Source of the DNA: Ruminococcus sp. Phil11
Lineage (GTDB): Bacteria; Bacillota; Clostridia; Oscillospirales; Ruminococcaceae
Length of the DNA stretch: 64,000 nt
Direction: 5' to 3'
NCBI GenBank assembly: GCA_001940925.1
Contig: MSGZ01000041.1
Location: forward strand, 43,021-107,020
Shown: positions 21,811 to 31,000 of the stretch, in pieces
How positions within the stretch are numbered: position 1 is the first letter of the stretch
Layout of the letters: every line of letters starts with the position of its first letter
Program-made: the position numbers and the translations under genes
The notes under the pieces: model-generated
Seen by the model: only the letters and a program-made list of their open reading frames with translations
What the model was told of the DNA's origin: nothing
Database searches by the model: none

Positions 21811-23412
21811 ATGAACGAGAACGATCTGATCCCGCAGACCGAAACACTGACTGCGGATAGCATCCTTGAATCGGAGCCGGTGATCTCCGCGCCGCAAAGC
21901 AGCTTCAAACCGCGCTTTGAATTTCTGAAGCACGACCCCGCCTTTGCGTGGCTTCTGCTGCCGTTCGGCTTTCTGTTTTCCAGATATGTGCTGTTCAAGG
22001 CGGACGGCTTTCTCACGACCGGCTTTTTCCTGCTGCTGTTCCTGATCACGGAGGTCTATCTCCGCAAATCCGGGTGCAGACCGAAGCTCCCGCACCATAT
22101 CCTCGGCGTCATCTTCTGCCTGTTCAGCACGGTCTTTTCGATCACCGCAAGCCCGCTGCTGCACGGCCTCTGCTTCGTCTTTCTCTCGGCTGTCCTGATC
22201 TGGCGGACACATTCCGCCGCGGCAGATGCCGGATTCGTCACGCGGTTCATGCCGTTTGACCTTGCCGAATCCACATTCCGGGAGCCGTCCCGTCACTTCG
22301 GGGCTGCACCGCAGGCCATGTCCGATTCGCTGAAGCATTCTTCGACCGCGGGCACCGTCAAGACTGTCATCATCGGACTGCTCGTGACCGTTCCGCTGAC
22401 GCTCATCGTTGCGGTGCTGCTCTCCGAAGCGGATGAGGGCATCCAGAAAATGCTGCTCGGATTCAGCGACCTTCTGACCGACAATGTCATGGCACTGATC
22501 ATGCAGATCCTGATCGGCATTCCGGCGGCCTTCTGGCTGTTCGCGCTGCTCTACGGTGCCGTGCAGCGAAAAAAGCGTCCGATGCCGATGACCGCCGATT
22601 CCTACTACGAGGAAATGCTCGGTCATGCGCGGAAGCTCCCGAACGCGGGCGTCTACGCAGGCGTCACGCCGATCTGCCTGCTCTATCTGATGTATGTGGT
22701 ATCCCAGACAAACTATTTCCTTTCCGCATTCGCCGGAAAGCTGCCGTCTGATATGATCTATTCGGAATACGCACGGCGCGGCTTCTTTGAGCTCTGCGCG
22801 ATCGCGGTCATCAACCTGATCGTGATCCTCGTGCTGACCGGCTGTGCGAAAAAGGGCGGAAACACGCGGCCGAAGCTGCTGACCGGCTATGCCGCGGCAC
22901 TCTGCCTGTTCACGCTGTTCATCATCGCGACGGCACTGGCCAAAATGTTCCTTTATATCAAAGCCTACGGCCTGACCGCGCTGCGGCTCTATACCGCATG
23001 GTTCATGGTGCTGCTCGGCGTCGTCTTTCTGGTGCTGCTCGTCCGGCAGTTTGTCAGAAAGCTCCCGACCGCCGCGATCCTGACCGTTTCGTTCACGCTG
23101 CTGTTCGGACTGCTCTGCTTTGCCCGTCCGGAGGCAATGATCGCGGAATACAATATCGCAAGATACGAAAACGGAACGCTCAAAGAGCTGGACGTCATCA
23201 TGCTCTGCGAGCTCTCCGAGGACGCCTATACCGTCATGGCAAAGCATCCGGATACGCTGAAGCAGGCAAATCAGTGGGAAAACTTCGTGAAGGATGCGAA
23301 ATACTGCATCAAACGCTACGATAAGCAGAATGACCGGAGCTGGAACATCCCCGCACAGATCCTGATCCAGCAGATGCATACCGATACCGGAAACGGGGTG
23401 CCTGAATCATGA
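21811..23412 (+). CDS. DUF4173 multipass membrane protein, full length
   Basis: A 533-residue membrane protein with an acidic N-terminal tail (1-45) and about 12 helices. The DUF4173 signature YARRGFFELCAIAVINL is near residue 318-334; ARYENGTLKELDVIMLCELSEDAYTVM closes the domain. Function of the family is unknown. ATG at 21811 has AAAAAGGAG upstream, 15 bases after the radical SAM stop. Its own stop overlaps the next start (ATGA). It is the complete member of a set of three related genes. Confidence 0.8.
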   Translation: MNENDLIPQTETLTADSILESEPVISAPQSSFKPRFEFLKHDPAFAWLLLPFGFLFSRYVLFKADGFLTTGFFLLLFLITEVYLRKSGCRPKLPHHILGVIFCLFSTVFSITASPLLHGLCFVFLSAVLIWRTHSAAADAGFVTRFMPFDLAESTFREPSRHFGAAPQAMSDSLKHSSTAGTVKTVIIGLLVTVPLTLIVAVLLSEADEGIQKMLLGFSDLLTDNVMALIMQILIGIPAAFWLFALLYGAVQRKKRPMPMTADSYYEEMLGHARKLPNAGVYAGVTPICLLYLMYVVSQTNYFLSAFAGKLPSDMIYSEYARRGFFELCAIAVINLIVILVLTGCAKKGGNTRPKLLTGYAAALCLFTLFIIATALAKMFLYIKAYGLTALRLYTAWFMVLLGVVFLVLLVRQFVRKLPTAAILTVSFTLLFGLLCFARPEAMIAEYNIARYENGTLKELDVIMLCELSEDAYTVMAKHPDTLKQANQWENFVKDAKYCIKRYDKQNDRSWNIPAQILIQQMHTDTGNGVPES

Positions 23413-24470
23413 AACCGAAGCAGATTGCCGCAGACCTTCTGCGCGGGACCGGTGCTGCCCTCTGCTCATTCCTGTTCACGGCGGCAGCCTTCGCGTGCAG
23501 CAATCTGCCCATTGCAATGATCGCCGCGGCAGCCGCCCTGTATTCCGGCATTCTGCTGCTGCGGACGCCGGAACATTCCGCATGGAAACGGCGCAGCCTG
23601 ACCGCGCTGCTCCTGTATCCGCTGCTGCTCGGGCTGTGTTATTTCACCGGAATTATGGAATTGCTTGCAGGATTCTGCAGTGCGGAATTTGCCGATCTTG
23701 CCGTATTGATCATACTTTACATTCCCGCTGCGATCATCCTGCTGATCACCGCAGCGATCCTTGCAACGAAGCCGAAGAAGCATTCGGCGTCCCCGGTCCT
23801 GCTGCTCTGCGTGTTCTATCTGCTCTATGCAGTCGTGCAGATTGACTTCTTCCCGCGTGCATTGTCGTCGGATTTCGATGTCTCATATCTCTATGCATAC
23901 TACGCAAGGGAGGGCTTTTTTGAGCTCTGCGCGATCGCGGTCATCAATCTGGCTGTGATCTTCGCACTGAACCGTCGCATCAGAAAAGGCGATAGTCCGT
24001 GCCCGAAGATGCTGACCGGCTGTGCCGCCGCGCTCTGTCTCTTTACAATGTATACCGTACTGGCGGAGCTTGCAAAGCTGACCGCCTATATCAGAGTGCG
24101 CGGCCTGACGATGCGGCGGCTCCATGCATCGTGGTTTGCGGTGCTGCTCGGCGTTGCCTTTCTGGTACTGCTTGCAAAGCTGTTTGTCAGAAAGCTCCCG
24201 GCAGCGGCCGTTATGACGGCAGTCTGTGCGATCATGGTCGGCGGACTGTTTCTCTCACATCCGGCAAAGCGGATCGCGGAATACAACATCACAGGATACG
24301 AAAACGGAACGCTCGGTGAGCTTGACGTCCGCACGCTCTGTGCTCTTTCCGACGATGCCTATGCCGTCATGTCGGAGCATCAGGAGGCACTCAAAGAATC
24401 CGATTATTTCGGATATTATCTGGAACAGGCAGAGGCCCGTTCGCACGGAAGCGGGGTGCAGGTATCATGA
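23409..24470 (+). CDS. Chimeric DUF4173-like membrane protein
   Basis: A 353-residue membrane protein in two parts. Residues about 130-350 repeat the C-terminal half of the upstream DUF4173 protein (YAREGFFELCAIAVINLAV, KMLTGCAAALCLFT, VRKLPAAAVMTAV, GYENGTLGELDV). Residues 1-125 are instead related to the next gene product (MKPKQIAADLLRG, ILLLRTPEHSAWKRRSLTALLLY). ATG at 23409 overlaps the previous stop by 4 bases. It looks like the fusion product of a tandem duplication. Confidence 0.75.
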   Translation: MKPKQIAADLLRGTGAALCSFLFTAAAFACSNLPIAMIAAAAALYSGILLLRTPEHSAWKRRSLTALLLYPLLLGLCYFTGIMELLAGFCSAEFADLAVLIILYIPAAIILLITAAILATKPKKHSASPVLLLCVFYLLYAVVQIDFFPRALSSDFDVSYLYAYYAREGFFELCAIAVINLAVIFALNRRIRKGDSPCPKMLTGCAAALCLFTMYTVLAELAKLTAYIRVRGLTMRRLHASWFAVLLGVAFLVLLAKLFVRKLPAAAVMTAVCAIMVGGLFLSHPAKRIAEYNITGYENGTLGELDVRTLCALSDDAYAVMSEHQEALKESDYFGYYLEQAEARSHGSGVQVS

Positions 24471-24886
24471 AGCTGAAAGCATTTGCCGCGGATTTTCTGC
24501 ACGGACTGCTCTGCGCAGTATGTGCCGTGTCTGCTGTCGCAGCAGCCTTTGCAGGCAATCACGCTGTCATCACGGCCATTGCCGCAGCAGCCGCATTTGT
24601 TATATGTATCCTGCTGCTCCGGTCGCCGTCCGCGGCCGCATGGAGACGCCGCAGTCTGACTGCCGTGCTGCTGTATCTGCCGCTGATCTTCTGCTGCATC
24701 GCGCTTGACCTGCACGAAAAGCTGTATCTGCTTGCGGATACAGCCGGTGACGGAACGGACACCGGGATGCTTGTCAATCTGTATGTCTTTTATCTGCCCG
24801 GGGCACTGCTCCTGCTGGCCGCTGCAGCGGTACTCGCATCGAAAAAGGAGCAGCCGCTTCCGGAATCCGCAGGAGAACCGTCATGA
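24467..24886 (+). CDS. Membrane protein, N-terminal-module paralogue
   Basis: A 139-residue membrane protein with four helices, paralogous to residues 1-125 of the previous product: FAADFLHGLLCAV, ILLLRSPSAAAWRRRSLTAVLLYLPL, and a final LYVFYLPGALLLLAAAAVLASKK. It ends where the DUF4173 half would begin. ATG at 24467 overlaps the previous stop (ATGA). Either a truncated copy or the ancestral stand-alone module. Confidence 0.7.
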   Translation: MKLKAFAADFLHGLLCAVCAVSAVAAAFAGNHAVITAIAAAAAFVICILLLRSPSAAAWRRRSLTAVLLYLPLIFCCIALDLHEKLYLLADTAGDGTDTGMLVNLYVFYLPGALLLLAAAAVLASKKEQPLPESAGEPS

Positions 24887-24932
24887 ATATGAAACCGGCG
24901 TGCTGATTGTCTGGAGCTGAAAGGAGAAAACG

Positions 24933-25772
24933 ATGCCGCAGCAATATTCAATGCCCCAGCCGCCGCCTGCGCGGTATGTCCAGCCTCCGGTCCCGGTGCG
25001 GAGAAAACGGATGAAAAGCATCAACATCGGCTGTGCAGCTTCCATTCCGTTTCTGGCGATTCTGCTCGGCACCACGCTCAATATCACGCTTTATGCGGCA
25101 ATCCCCGTGCTGATCCTCGGGCTCGTACTGATCCCGGTTTTCTTCAGGGTCAACGAGGACACCGGCTCCTGCCGCATTCCGCTGCTGATCTCCCGCGTCA
25201 TCGGGATCGGGCTGCTGGCCGTGACGCTGCTGGCTCCGCCCGTCTGCCTCGGGTTTTCCCGCACGCCGCTTCTGTACCCGGTCAAGCGGCTCGTTTATGC
25301 AAAGGGCGTGAAAAGCTATCAGAACATCGGCGCATTCTGCGAACACAGATGCCTGCTGCCGGAAAAGCTCCCGGCGGTGCATGAGAATTACCGGTTCTAC
25401 ACGGATCAGGCTCTGCACGGCCCGGACGGCCCCTACCCGGATGCGTGTCTGGTGTTTCATACAGACACGGAAACACTGAAGCAGTATGCCGCAAAGCTGG
25501 AAGCATCCAGGGAGATCGAACGTCAGCGGTATGAGCTGACGGAGGATGATCTGAACAGTCTGGACTATTTTACGGACGAAACAGAACGGCTGGCGTTCAA
25601 GTACAAGCGTTTATTCAATATCCCGGAAAAGATCACCCGCAATATGCTGCGCAATTCCGCGGTCACGGACGATCTTTCCGATGCGGACTATTATGTGCCG
25701 GTCGATAAGACGAATCTCGGCAGCGGCGTGCTCATCAATTACGAAACAGGACTGTTCCTTGCATGGGACTGA
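24933..25772 (+). CDS. Membrane protein with soluble C-terminal domain, unknown
   Basis: A 279-residue protein: Pro/Gln-rich N-terminus (1-25), three helices (about 30-48, 52-70, 88-107), then about 170 residues outside the membrane with a YRFYTDQALHGPDGPYPDACLVFHTD stretch and acidic helices. No family recognised. ATG at 24933 has AAAGGAGAAAA upstream. It continues the plus-strand membrane-protein run begun by the radical SAM gene. Confidence 0.6.
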   Translation: MPQQYSMPQPPPARYVQPPVPVRRKRMKSINIGCAASIPFLAILLGTTLNITLYAAIPVLILGLVLIPVFFRVNEDTGSCRIPLLISRVIGIGLLAVTLLAPPVCLGFSRTPLLYPVKRLVYAKGVKSYQNIGAFCEHRCLLPEKLPAVHENYRFYTDQALHGPDGPYPDACLVFHTDTETLKQYAAKLEASREIERQRYELTEDDLNSLDYFTDETERLAFKYKRLFNIPEKITRNMLRNSAVTDDLSDADYYVPVDKTNLGSGVLINYETGLFLAWD

Positions 25773-25797
25773 ACACAGAACCGAAAGGAGTACCATC

Positions 25798-26172
25798 ATG
25801 AAAAAGATCACACTTTATGCACTGACCGCAGCAGGCGTCCTGCTGTTTGACGGCTGTATGCTGGTGCTGGCCAATGCCTGCATCAACACGCTCCGCGGCG
25901 GAATGCGGAGCATCTCGGTCTATGAAGGCACAGAGGTCAGCGGCCCCGTCGTTTCCGTCAGCGATGTCTGCGAATGGGAGAACATCCCCGGCATGTATAT
26001 CACATCCGCGAACTGGCAGGACGGTGACCCGGCACTGCCGGTCATCTCGGAGGATCAGCAGACCGTGTTCGTCGGGGACAAAAGCGGCGTTCTCGAAGTG
26101 ACCGTTTCGCCCTCGCCGGACGTCATCCTTCCGGAGGACACCGTCACCGTGACCGTGGAGCAGCATCCGTGA
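25798..26172 (+). CDS. Small secreted or anchored protein, unknown
   Basis: A 124-residue protein with an N-terminal hydrophobic segment (residues 5-27, containing FDGCMLVLANAC) and a beta-rich extracytoplasmic part (YEGTEVSGPVVSVSDVCEW ... LEVTVSPSPDV). No family recognised. ATG at 25798 has AAAGGAG. Its stop overlaps the next start (GTGA). Confidence 0.55.
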   Translation: MKKITLYALTAAGVLLFDGCMLVLANACINTLRGGMRSISVYEGTEVSGPVVSVSDVCEWENIPGMYITSANWQDGDPALPVISEDQQTVFVGDKSGVLEVTVSPSPDVILPEDTVTVTVEQHP

Positions 26173-26561
26173 GCCGCCGCATCCGCACCGGCATGGGGAT
26201 CGCGTCCGCGGTGCTGTTCGGCATCGAGCTGCTGATCGGCCTGTTCGCGGGCGGCTGGGTGCGCTGGTATCTGGGCGACGTTCTCGTCGTCATCCTGATC
26301 TATACGCTCTGGCGCACGGTCTCCCCGATGAAGCCGAAGCACGGACTGCTCCTGCCGTTCGGCATCCTGCTGTTTTCCTTTGCCGTTGAATTTTTGCAGC
26401 GGTGGGGCTTCTGCGATAAAATGCACATCACGAATCATCTGCTGCGCATTCTGATCGGCACGGGATTTTCCGTCAAAGACCTTGTCAGCTACTGCATCGG
26501 CATCGTGCCGTGCATCATCTGTGAGCTGTTTCTCCATTATACCATATCGAAGCAGAAATAG
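26169..26561 (+). CDS. DUF2809 family membrane protein
   Basis: A 130-residue membrane protein with four helices. The pattern VRWYLGDVLVVILIYTLWR near residues 31-49, VEFLQRW at 71-77 and GTGFSVKDLVSYCIGIV near 97-113 matches DUF2809 (RxYLGDxL...GSGFSxxDLxxYxIG). The start is a GTG overlapping the previous stop. Function unknown. Confidence 0.75.
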   Translation: MSRRIRTGMGIASAVLFGIELLIGLFAGGWVRWYLGDVLVVILIYTLWRTVSPMKPKHGLLLPFGILLFSFAVEFLQRWGFCDKMHITNHLLRILIGTGFSVKDLVSYCIGIVPCIICELFLHYTISKQK

Positions 26562-26619
26562 CAAGAAAGCAGCATAAAAAAGGAGCGGGAAATCGGGGTG
26601 TTTATCACTTCGTATCCGG

Positions 26620-26939
26620 CGATGTCAAATCAAAAGTTTTGGTCAAGCTTTTTTAAAAGCTTGCAGGTTCTAAACATGAAGAAACTTGTTCCTTCATGTT
26701 GGGCGGAGCCCTAAGTCGCGCTCCGCAGAGCGCGAAACTCCCCCAGCGTGCAAAGAGCCAGAGGGGCTTGGGAGCCGCACGTTTGCCGAAGGCAAACTGC
26801 GCAGTTTCGCTTTGCGAAACATGGGCGATTAGAGGCCCCCATTCTTAAATAGCATCCGCGAAGCGGATACATCTTTTTCATTATTAAATCCTCGCTTTAG
26901 CTACTCCCCGCATGAAAATACAGAAAGGAATCATACCCG
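26620..26939. repeat. Non-coding stretch rich in hairpins, with repeat B copy 2
   Basis: No gene seen. It holds several short inverted repeats: CAAGCTTTTTTAAAAGCTTG, CATGAAG.AACTTG.TTCCTTCATG, CGCGCTCCGCAGAGCGCG, and GTTTGCCGAAGGCAAAC. Bases 26795-26826 match 11508-11539 (AACTGC..AGTTTCGCT..GCGAAACATGGG). The TTGGTCAAGCTTTTTT.AAAGCTTGC block recalls palindromic elements scattered in Oscillospiraceae genomes (recollection, not checked). The last 20 bases carry the ribosome-binding site of the next gene. Confidence 0.6.
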
Positions 26940-27374
26940 ATGAAGCACCTTCTGAAAGCAGCGGGACTGCTCGCCGCGCTCTGCCTGAGCGGCTGCGGTC
27001 ATGATCTCTACGCCCTGCCGGAGGATCCGGTCGTGTTTGAAACCGCAACCTTTGTCAATCCGGATGACCCGGAGGACACATTTCAGTCCGTTGAATGGGA
27101 CGGCCGCACCTATATCCTGTTCGGCCTCGAAAAGGGCATGAAAACGCATTTCGGCCCCTGCCTCGGCTATGTTGCGGGGGACGAAAATCAGCGCATCTTC
27201 GCGGCGGAGGGTCTGCCGGAGGAGGAATATCTGATCGAATATTATGTCGCAGGCGAAATGGAGCAGGCTGTGTATCTTCGCTGCATTGATACGCAGGGCG
27301 ACCCCGTGCCGGAGCAGCTCGAATCCTACGGCTATCCGTTCTGGGGCGGCGAGCCTGCCGAAACAACTGCATAA
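26940..27374 (+). CDS. Small lipoprotein, unknown function
   Basis: A 144-residue predicted lipoprotein: signal peptide MKHLLKAAGLLAALCLSGC with lipobox LSGC (cysteine 19), then an acidic beta-rich domain (FVNPDDPEDTFQSVEWDGRTYILFG). No family recognised. ATG at 26940 has AGAAAGGAATC upstream. It stands apart from the membrane-protein run because the repeat region 26562-26939 intervenes. Confidence 0.65.
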   Translation: MKHLLKAAGLLAALCLSGCGHDLYALPEDPVVFETATFVNPDDPEDTFQSVEWDGRTYILFGLEKGMKTHFGPCLGYVAGDENQRIFAAEGLPEEEYLIEYYVAGEMEQAVYLRCIDTQGDPVPEQLESYGYPFWGGEPAETTA

Positions 27375-27414
27375 ACATGCAAAAAATGAGCATCCTATCC
27401 GCAGAAAGGACGGG

Positions 27415-27858
27415 ATGCTCATGCTTTTATTCGGGATCCTTGCCGCAGTGCTCTCCGGCATATTGATGAGCGTGCAGGGCGTCTGCAATACTTCGGTATC
27501 GAAAACGGCAGGGCTCTGGACGACCGGCGTATTTGTCTCGCTGACCGCGGCACTGGTCTGCTTTCTGATCCGCGTCACCGGTGGGAACAAGGAGGATTTC
27601 GCGCTGCTGTGGCAGGTGCAGCCGCGGTATCTGCTGCTCGGCGGACTGTTCGGCGCGCTGATCACCGGAACGGTCGTGTTCAGCATCGCAAGGCTCGGCA
27701 CGGCGCGTGCGGAGCTCATCATCGTGATCTCGCAGCTTGCCGCGGCATACGGCATTGCGCTGACCGGGCTGTTCGGCTCGGAGCAGGAACCGTTTTCCCT
27801 GCGCAGACTGCTGGCGCTGCTCCTCGCCGCTGCCGGTGTGATCTGGTACAGTGTATAG
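27415..27858 (+). CDS. DMT-superfamily transporter (DUF606/YdcZ-like)
   Basis: A 147-residue membrane protein with five helices, matching the half-size DUF606 members of the drug/metabolite transporter superfamily: LFGILAAVLSGILMSVQGVCNT, GLFGALITGTVVFSIARLGTARAELI, and a terminal LLAAAGVIWYSV. The start is ATG 27415 or ATG 27421; AAAGGA at 27405-27410 suits either. The start codon lies in the right arm of an inverted repeat (GAGCATCC ... GGGATGCTC, 27388-27420) that could mask initiation. Substrate unknown. Confidence 0.7.
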   Translation: MLMLLFGILAAVLSGILMSVQGVCNTSVSKTAGLWTTGVFVSLTAALVCFLIRVTGGNKEDFALLWQVQPRYLLLGGLFGALITGTVVFSIARLGTARAELIIVISQLAAAYGIALTGLFGSEQEPFSLRRLLALLLAAAGVIWYSV

Positions 27859-27996
27859 CGCGGCGTTTTCTGCGGCGGAAATGCGGCGATCATGATGCGT
27901 AAATTGCGCCTTTCCGCTGTCTGGCGGCTGTGCTGCACTGTCATATTCCGAACAGGAATACATGTCAGTCCATTGAACCATATTGCAGGAAATTGC

Positions 27997-28025
27997 TTGC
28001 ATTTTTGAAATAACCGTGCTATAAT
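27997..28025 (+). promoter_or_regulatory. Sigma-A promoter of the 1196-residue membrane protein gene
   Basis: TTGCAT (27997-28002), 17 bases, TATAAT (28020-28025), 42 bases before the ATG at 28067. Bases 27859-27996 contain no gene that I can see. Confidence 0.7.
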
Positions 28026-28066
28026 AGAAACAATCAATAAAATGCTCCGGAAAAGGAGGGCTGCAT

Positions 28067-31000
28067 ATGGAATGGATCGTTGTTGTTGTGATTATCTGGC
28101 TGGTCTCCCCGATCATCCTCGGCATTCTGACGGCCGTGCTCAGCAGGAAGAACCGCCGGCAGAAAGAGATCCTCTATCACCTGCACCGCAGCGGACGCAT
28201 TTCGGATGCGGACCTGACCGCGGCTGGACTGAAGATTCCGCCGCCGCCTGACGGTGTGCAGCAGATCGCGCCGCCTGCCGTACAGAGCGGCAGCACGGTG
28301 CAGACGATCCTGCCGGTGACGGAATCCGCGATGCAGGCTGCCGCAGCGCGCGCGCAGGCGATCGCGGAGGCGGAGCTGAACGGCGAGCCTGTTCCGGCCG
28401 TGCTGCCGAAAGCTGCACCTGTCGAACCGGCCGCTGCTGCTGAAACCGCTGCGGAATACGCAGAGGAAGCTGCCGCAGAATGTGCGGAGCCGGAGAAAAC
28501 AGCGGAAACGGTCTTTGCAGCGGCGGAGGATGCCGCGGAAGAAACGGCTGCGGAGCCGGAAACGGAAGGATCCGCAGAACCGGACACTTCCGCGGGGACG
28601 GTACAGCCGCCCGCATTTCCGTATCCGCAGGCCGTGCACGCGCCTGTCCCGGCAGAGCGCATCGGCCAAAATGTACATATCTCCGCGATTTCTGTGATGC
28701 TCTCGGTCGGCACGGCACTGATCATCATTGCAGGACTGATCTTCGTGCGCTCCGCATGGGATACCATGGGCTCGTTCGGCAAGCTCCTGACGCTCGCGGC
28801 GGGCAGCGGGCTGTTCTTCGGCGCATCCGCGCTGGCAAGGCGCGCATGGAGTCTGGAACGCACGGCCATGGCATTCTTTACGCTCGGCGCGGTGTTCCTG
28901 CCGATCTCGGTCTGGGCGGCTGGCTGCTTTGAGCTGCTCGGCCCGGAGCTTTCCGGCGCAGGCAATCCGTGGCTGATCGCACTTTCCTTTGCGGCATTCA
29001 CGCCGATCGCGCTTTATGCCGCGAAAAACTATAAACAGCTCGGCTGGGGCATTGCCGCTGCAGCCGGTGCCGCACTTGCGTATTATTTTGCGGCGGGCGG
29101 ACTTCTGAAAACGATCAGCCTGCCGGACGGCAGCAGAAAGGCAGTCGGCATTGCCTTGTTCTGTCTGGCGGCCGCGATCCCCGCGCCGCTGCTGGCCTTC
29201 CGCTGCGAGGAGCTCGCAGCCCGTCTGCATGAACCGATGAACCGCATCCCTGCGCCGTTCGCGGCCGGAATCACAGCGGTTTCGGGAATTCTGACCTTTG
29301 CCTGCTTTAACGCGGGCAAGGCGGGGCACAGGCTGACCGCGCTTTATGCGGCTGCGTTTATCCTGATCGCCGCGGCACTGCTCGCGCCGGTCTTTACGGA
29401 ACGTCTGAAAGGCCTGACCATGGTTCCCGTGACAGGTTATCTGCTGCTCGGCTGTGCCATGCTGCTGTATCCGCTGTATGATACCGTGTTCCGGCAGTAC
29501 GATGCGGAAACCGGCAATCTGCTCCGCAGAAACGGGGATGTGTATGCGTCGGCAGTCGGCATGACCTGCGCCGTGCTCATTCTGATCCTGCTGCTGCTGC
29601 GCGTCCTGCCGGAAACAGTACGAAAGGGCGGTCTGATCGCGGCGTTCGGCGTGACGGCATTTTCGGTATTCCCGCATGTGACTGCGGTTTATGATCTTGA
29701 TCCCGGCATTTCCGCACCGGTCATCACGCTGCTGACTGCGGCGGTGCTCCTGCTGCTGACATGGCTCTGTGCCGCAAAGCAGAAGCCCTCTCTGCCGGTC
29801 AGTATCCTGATCGCGGGCATGAGCGTGCTGCCTGTGCTCGATCTGGTCAGAATGCTCTGGACGGGCGGCAGTCATTACGGCGACCTCATCGTTTCCGGCG
29901 CGATGCTTCTGCTGTTCGGTCTGTTTATTCTCACGAAAAAGCATCGCACGGATCTCTCTGACCTGCTGTTTACGCTGCTGAGCTGCGGCTTTGCGGCCGC
30001 GGCACTCGGACATTATGATAAGACTGCTGCGGAATGGATCGCAGCCGGCATTTTCGTACTGAACGCGGTGATCTGGTGGACACTGGCTCTGGCGCATGAT
30101 ACGGAAAAGCCCATGCAGTATGTTTTCGCATGGCTGTGGGTCCCTGCGCTGTACGGCGCGATCTTCAACATCCCGGTTCTGCGGGAAGGCCCCGCAGTCC
30201 TTCTGATGACAGCGATCGCTGCGGCAGTCGGCTTTGTGACCTATTTCACAACGCCTGTACGGTTCCACACCGTCCGCCGCACGGTGTTCGGAACAGCGAT
30301 CGTTCCGGGGCTGCTGCTCGGCATATTCAGCCCCGCATTCCTGGGTGAGCAATGGTATCTGGCGGAGCTGCTGCTCTGCACCGTGATCGCGGCCGGCGTC
30401 TGGCGGCTGTTCGCGAACCGCGGCTTCAAAAAGCTTTCCGCGCTGTCCTTCGGGACGGCACTGTTCCTGTCGCTGGAGCTGACCTTCCTCGCCGTCAAAG
30501 AGCGCATATTCTACGGCGATATGCGGTTCTCGGTGCTCATGGTCACGGCTGCGTGGATCATTGCGCTGAGTGCGCTGTCCGCGGCGGTCTCGAAGCGCAT
30601 GGTGCTGTTTGTCGGCAGCGACGCAGTTGTCAATGTCATGGATCTCGCGGCACCGCTTTCCGCACTGGTGCTCGCCTGCGGACTGATCGTGCTGTCGCAG
30701 ACCGAATGGGAGCCGTTCTGCTTTGTCTTTACGCTGGCAGTCTGCATCATGGCATGGTTCGTGACGAAGCCTTCCCGCACGGTCACTCCGCTGCTCTGTG
30801 CCTGTGCGCTGCTCGTCTCGCTGGAAGCCCTGCGCGTACATCTGCATACCGGTGCAGACAGTCTGCTTGCAGTCATGCTGATCCTGATGCTCGGCATGAC
30901 CGTGCTGTTCCCGTATCTCGGCATCGTGCTGCGGGAATCGCAGGACGACCCGAAGCTGCAGCACAAATCGTGGTCGCTGACGGTATTCGGCGGGGTGATC

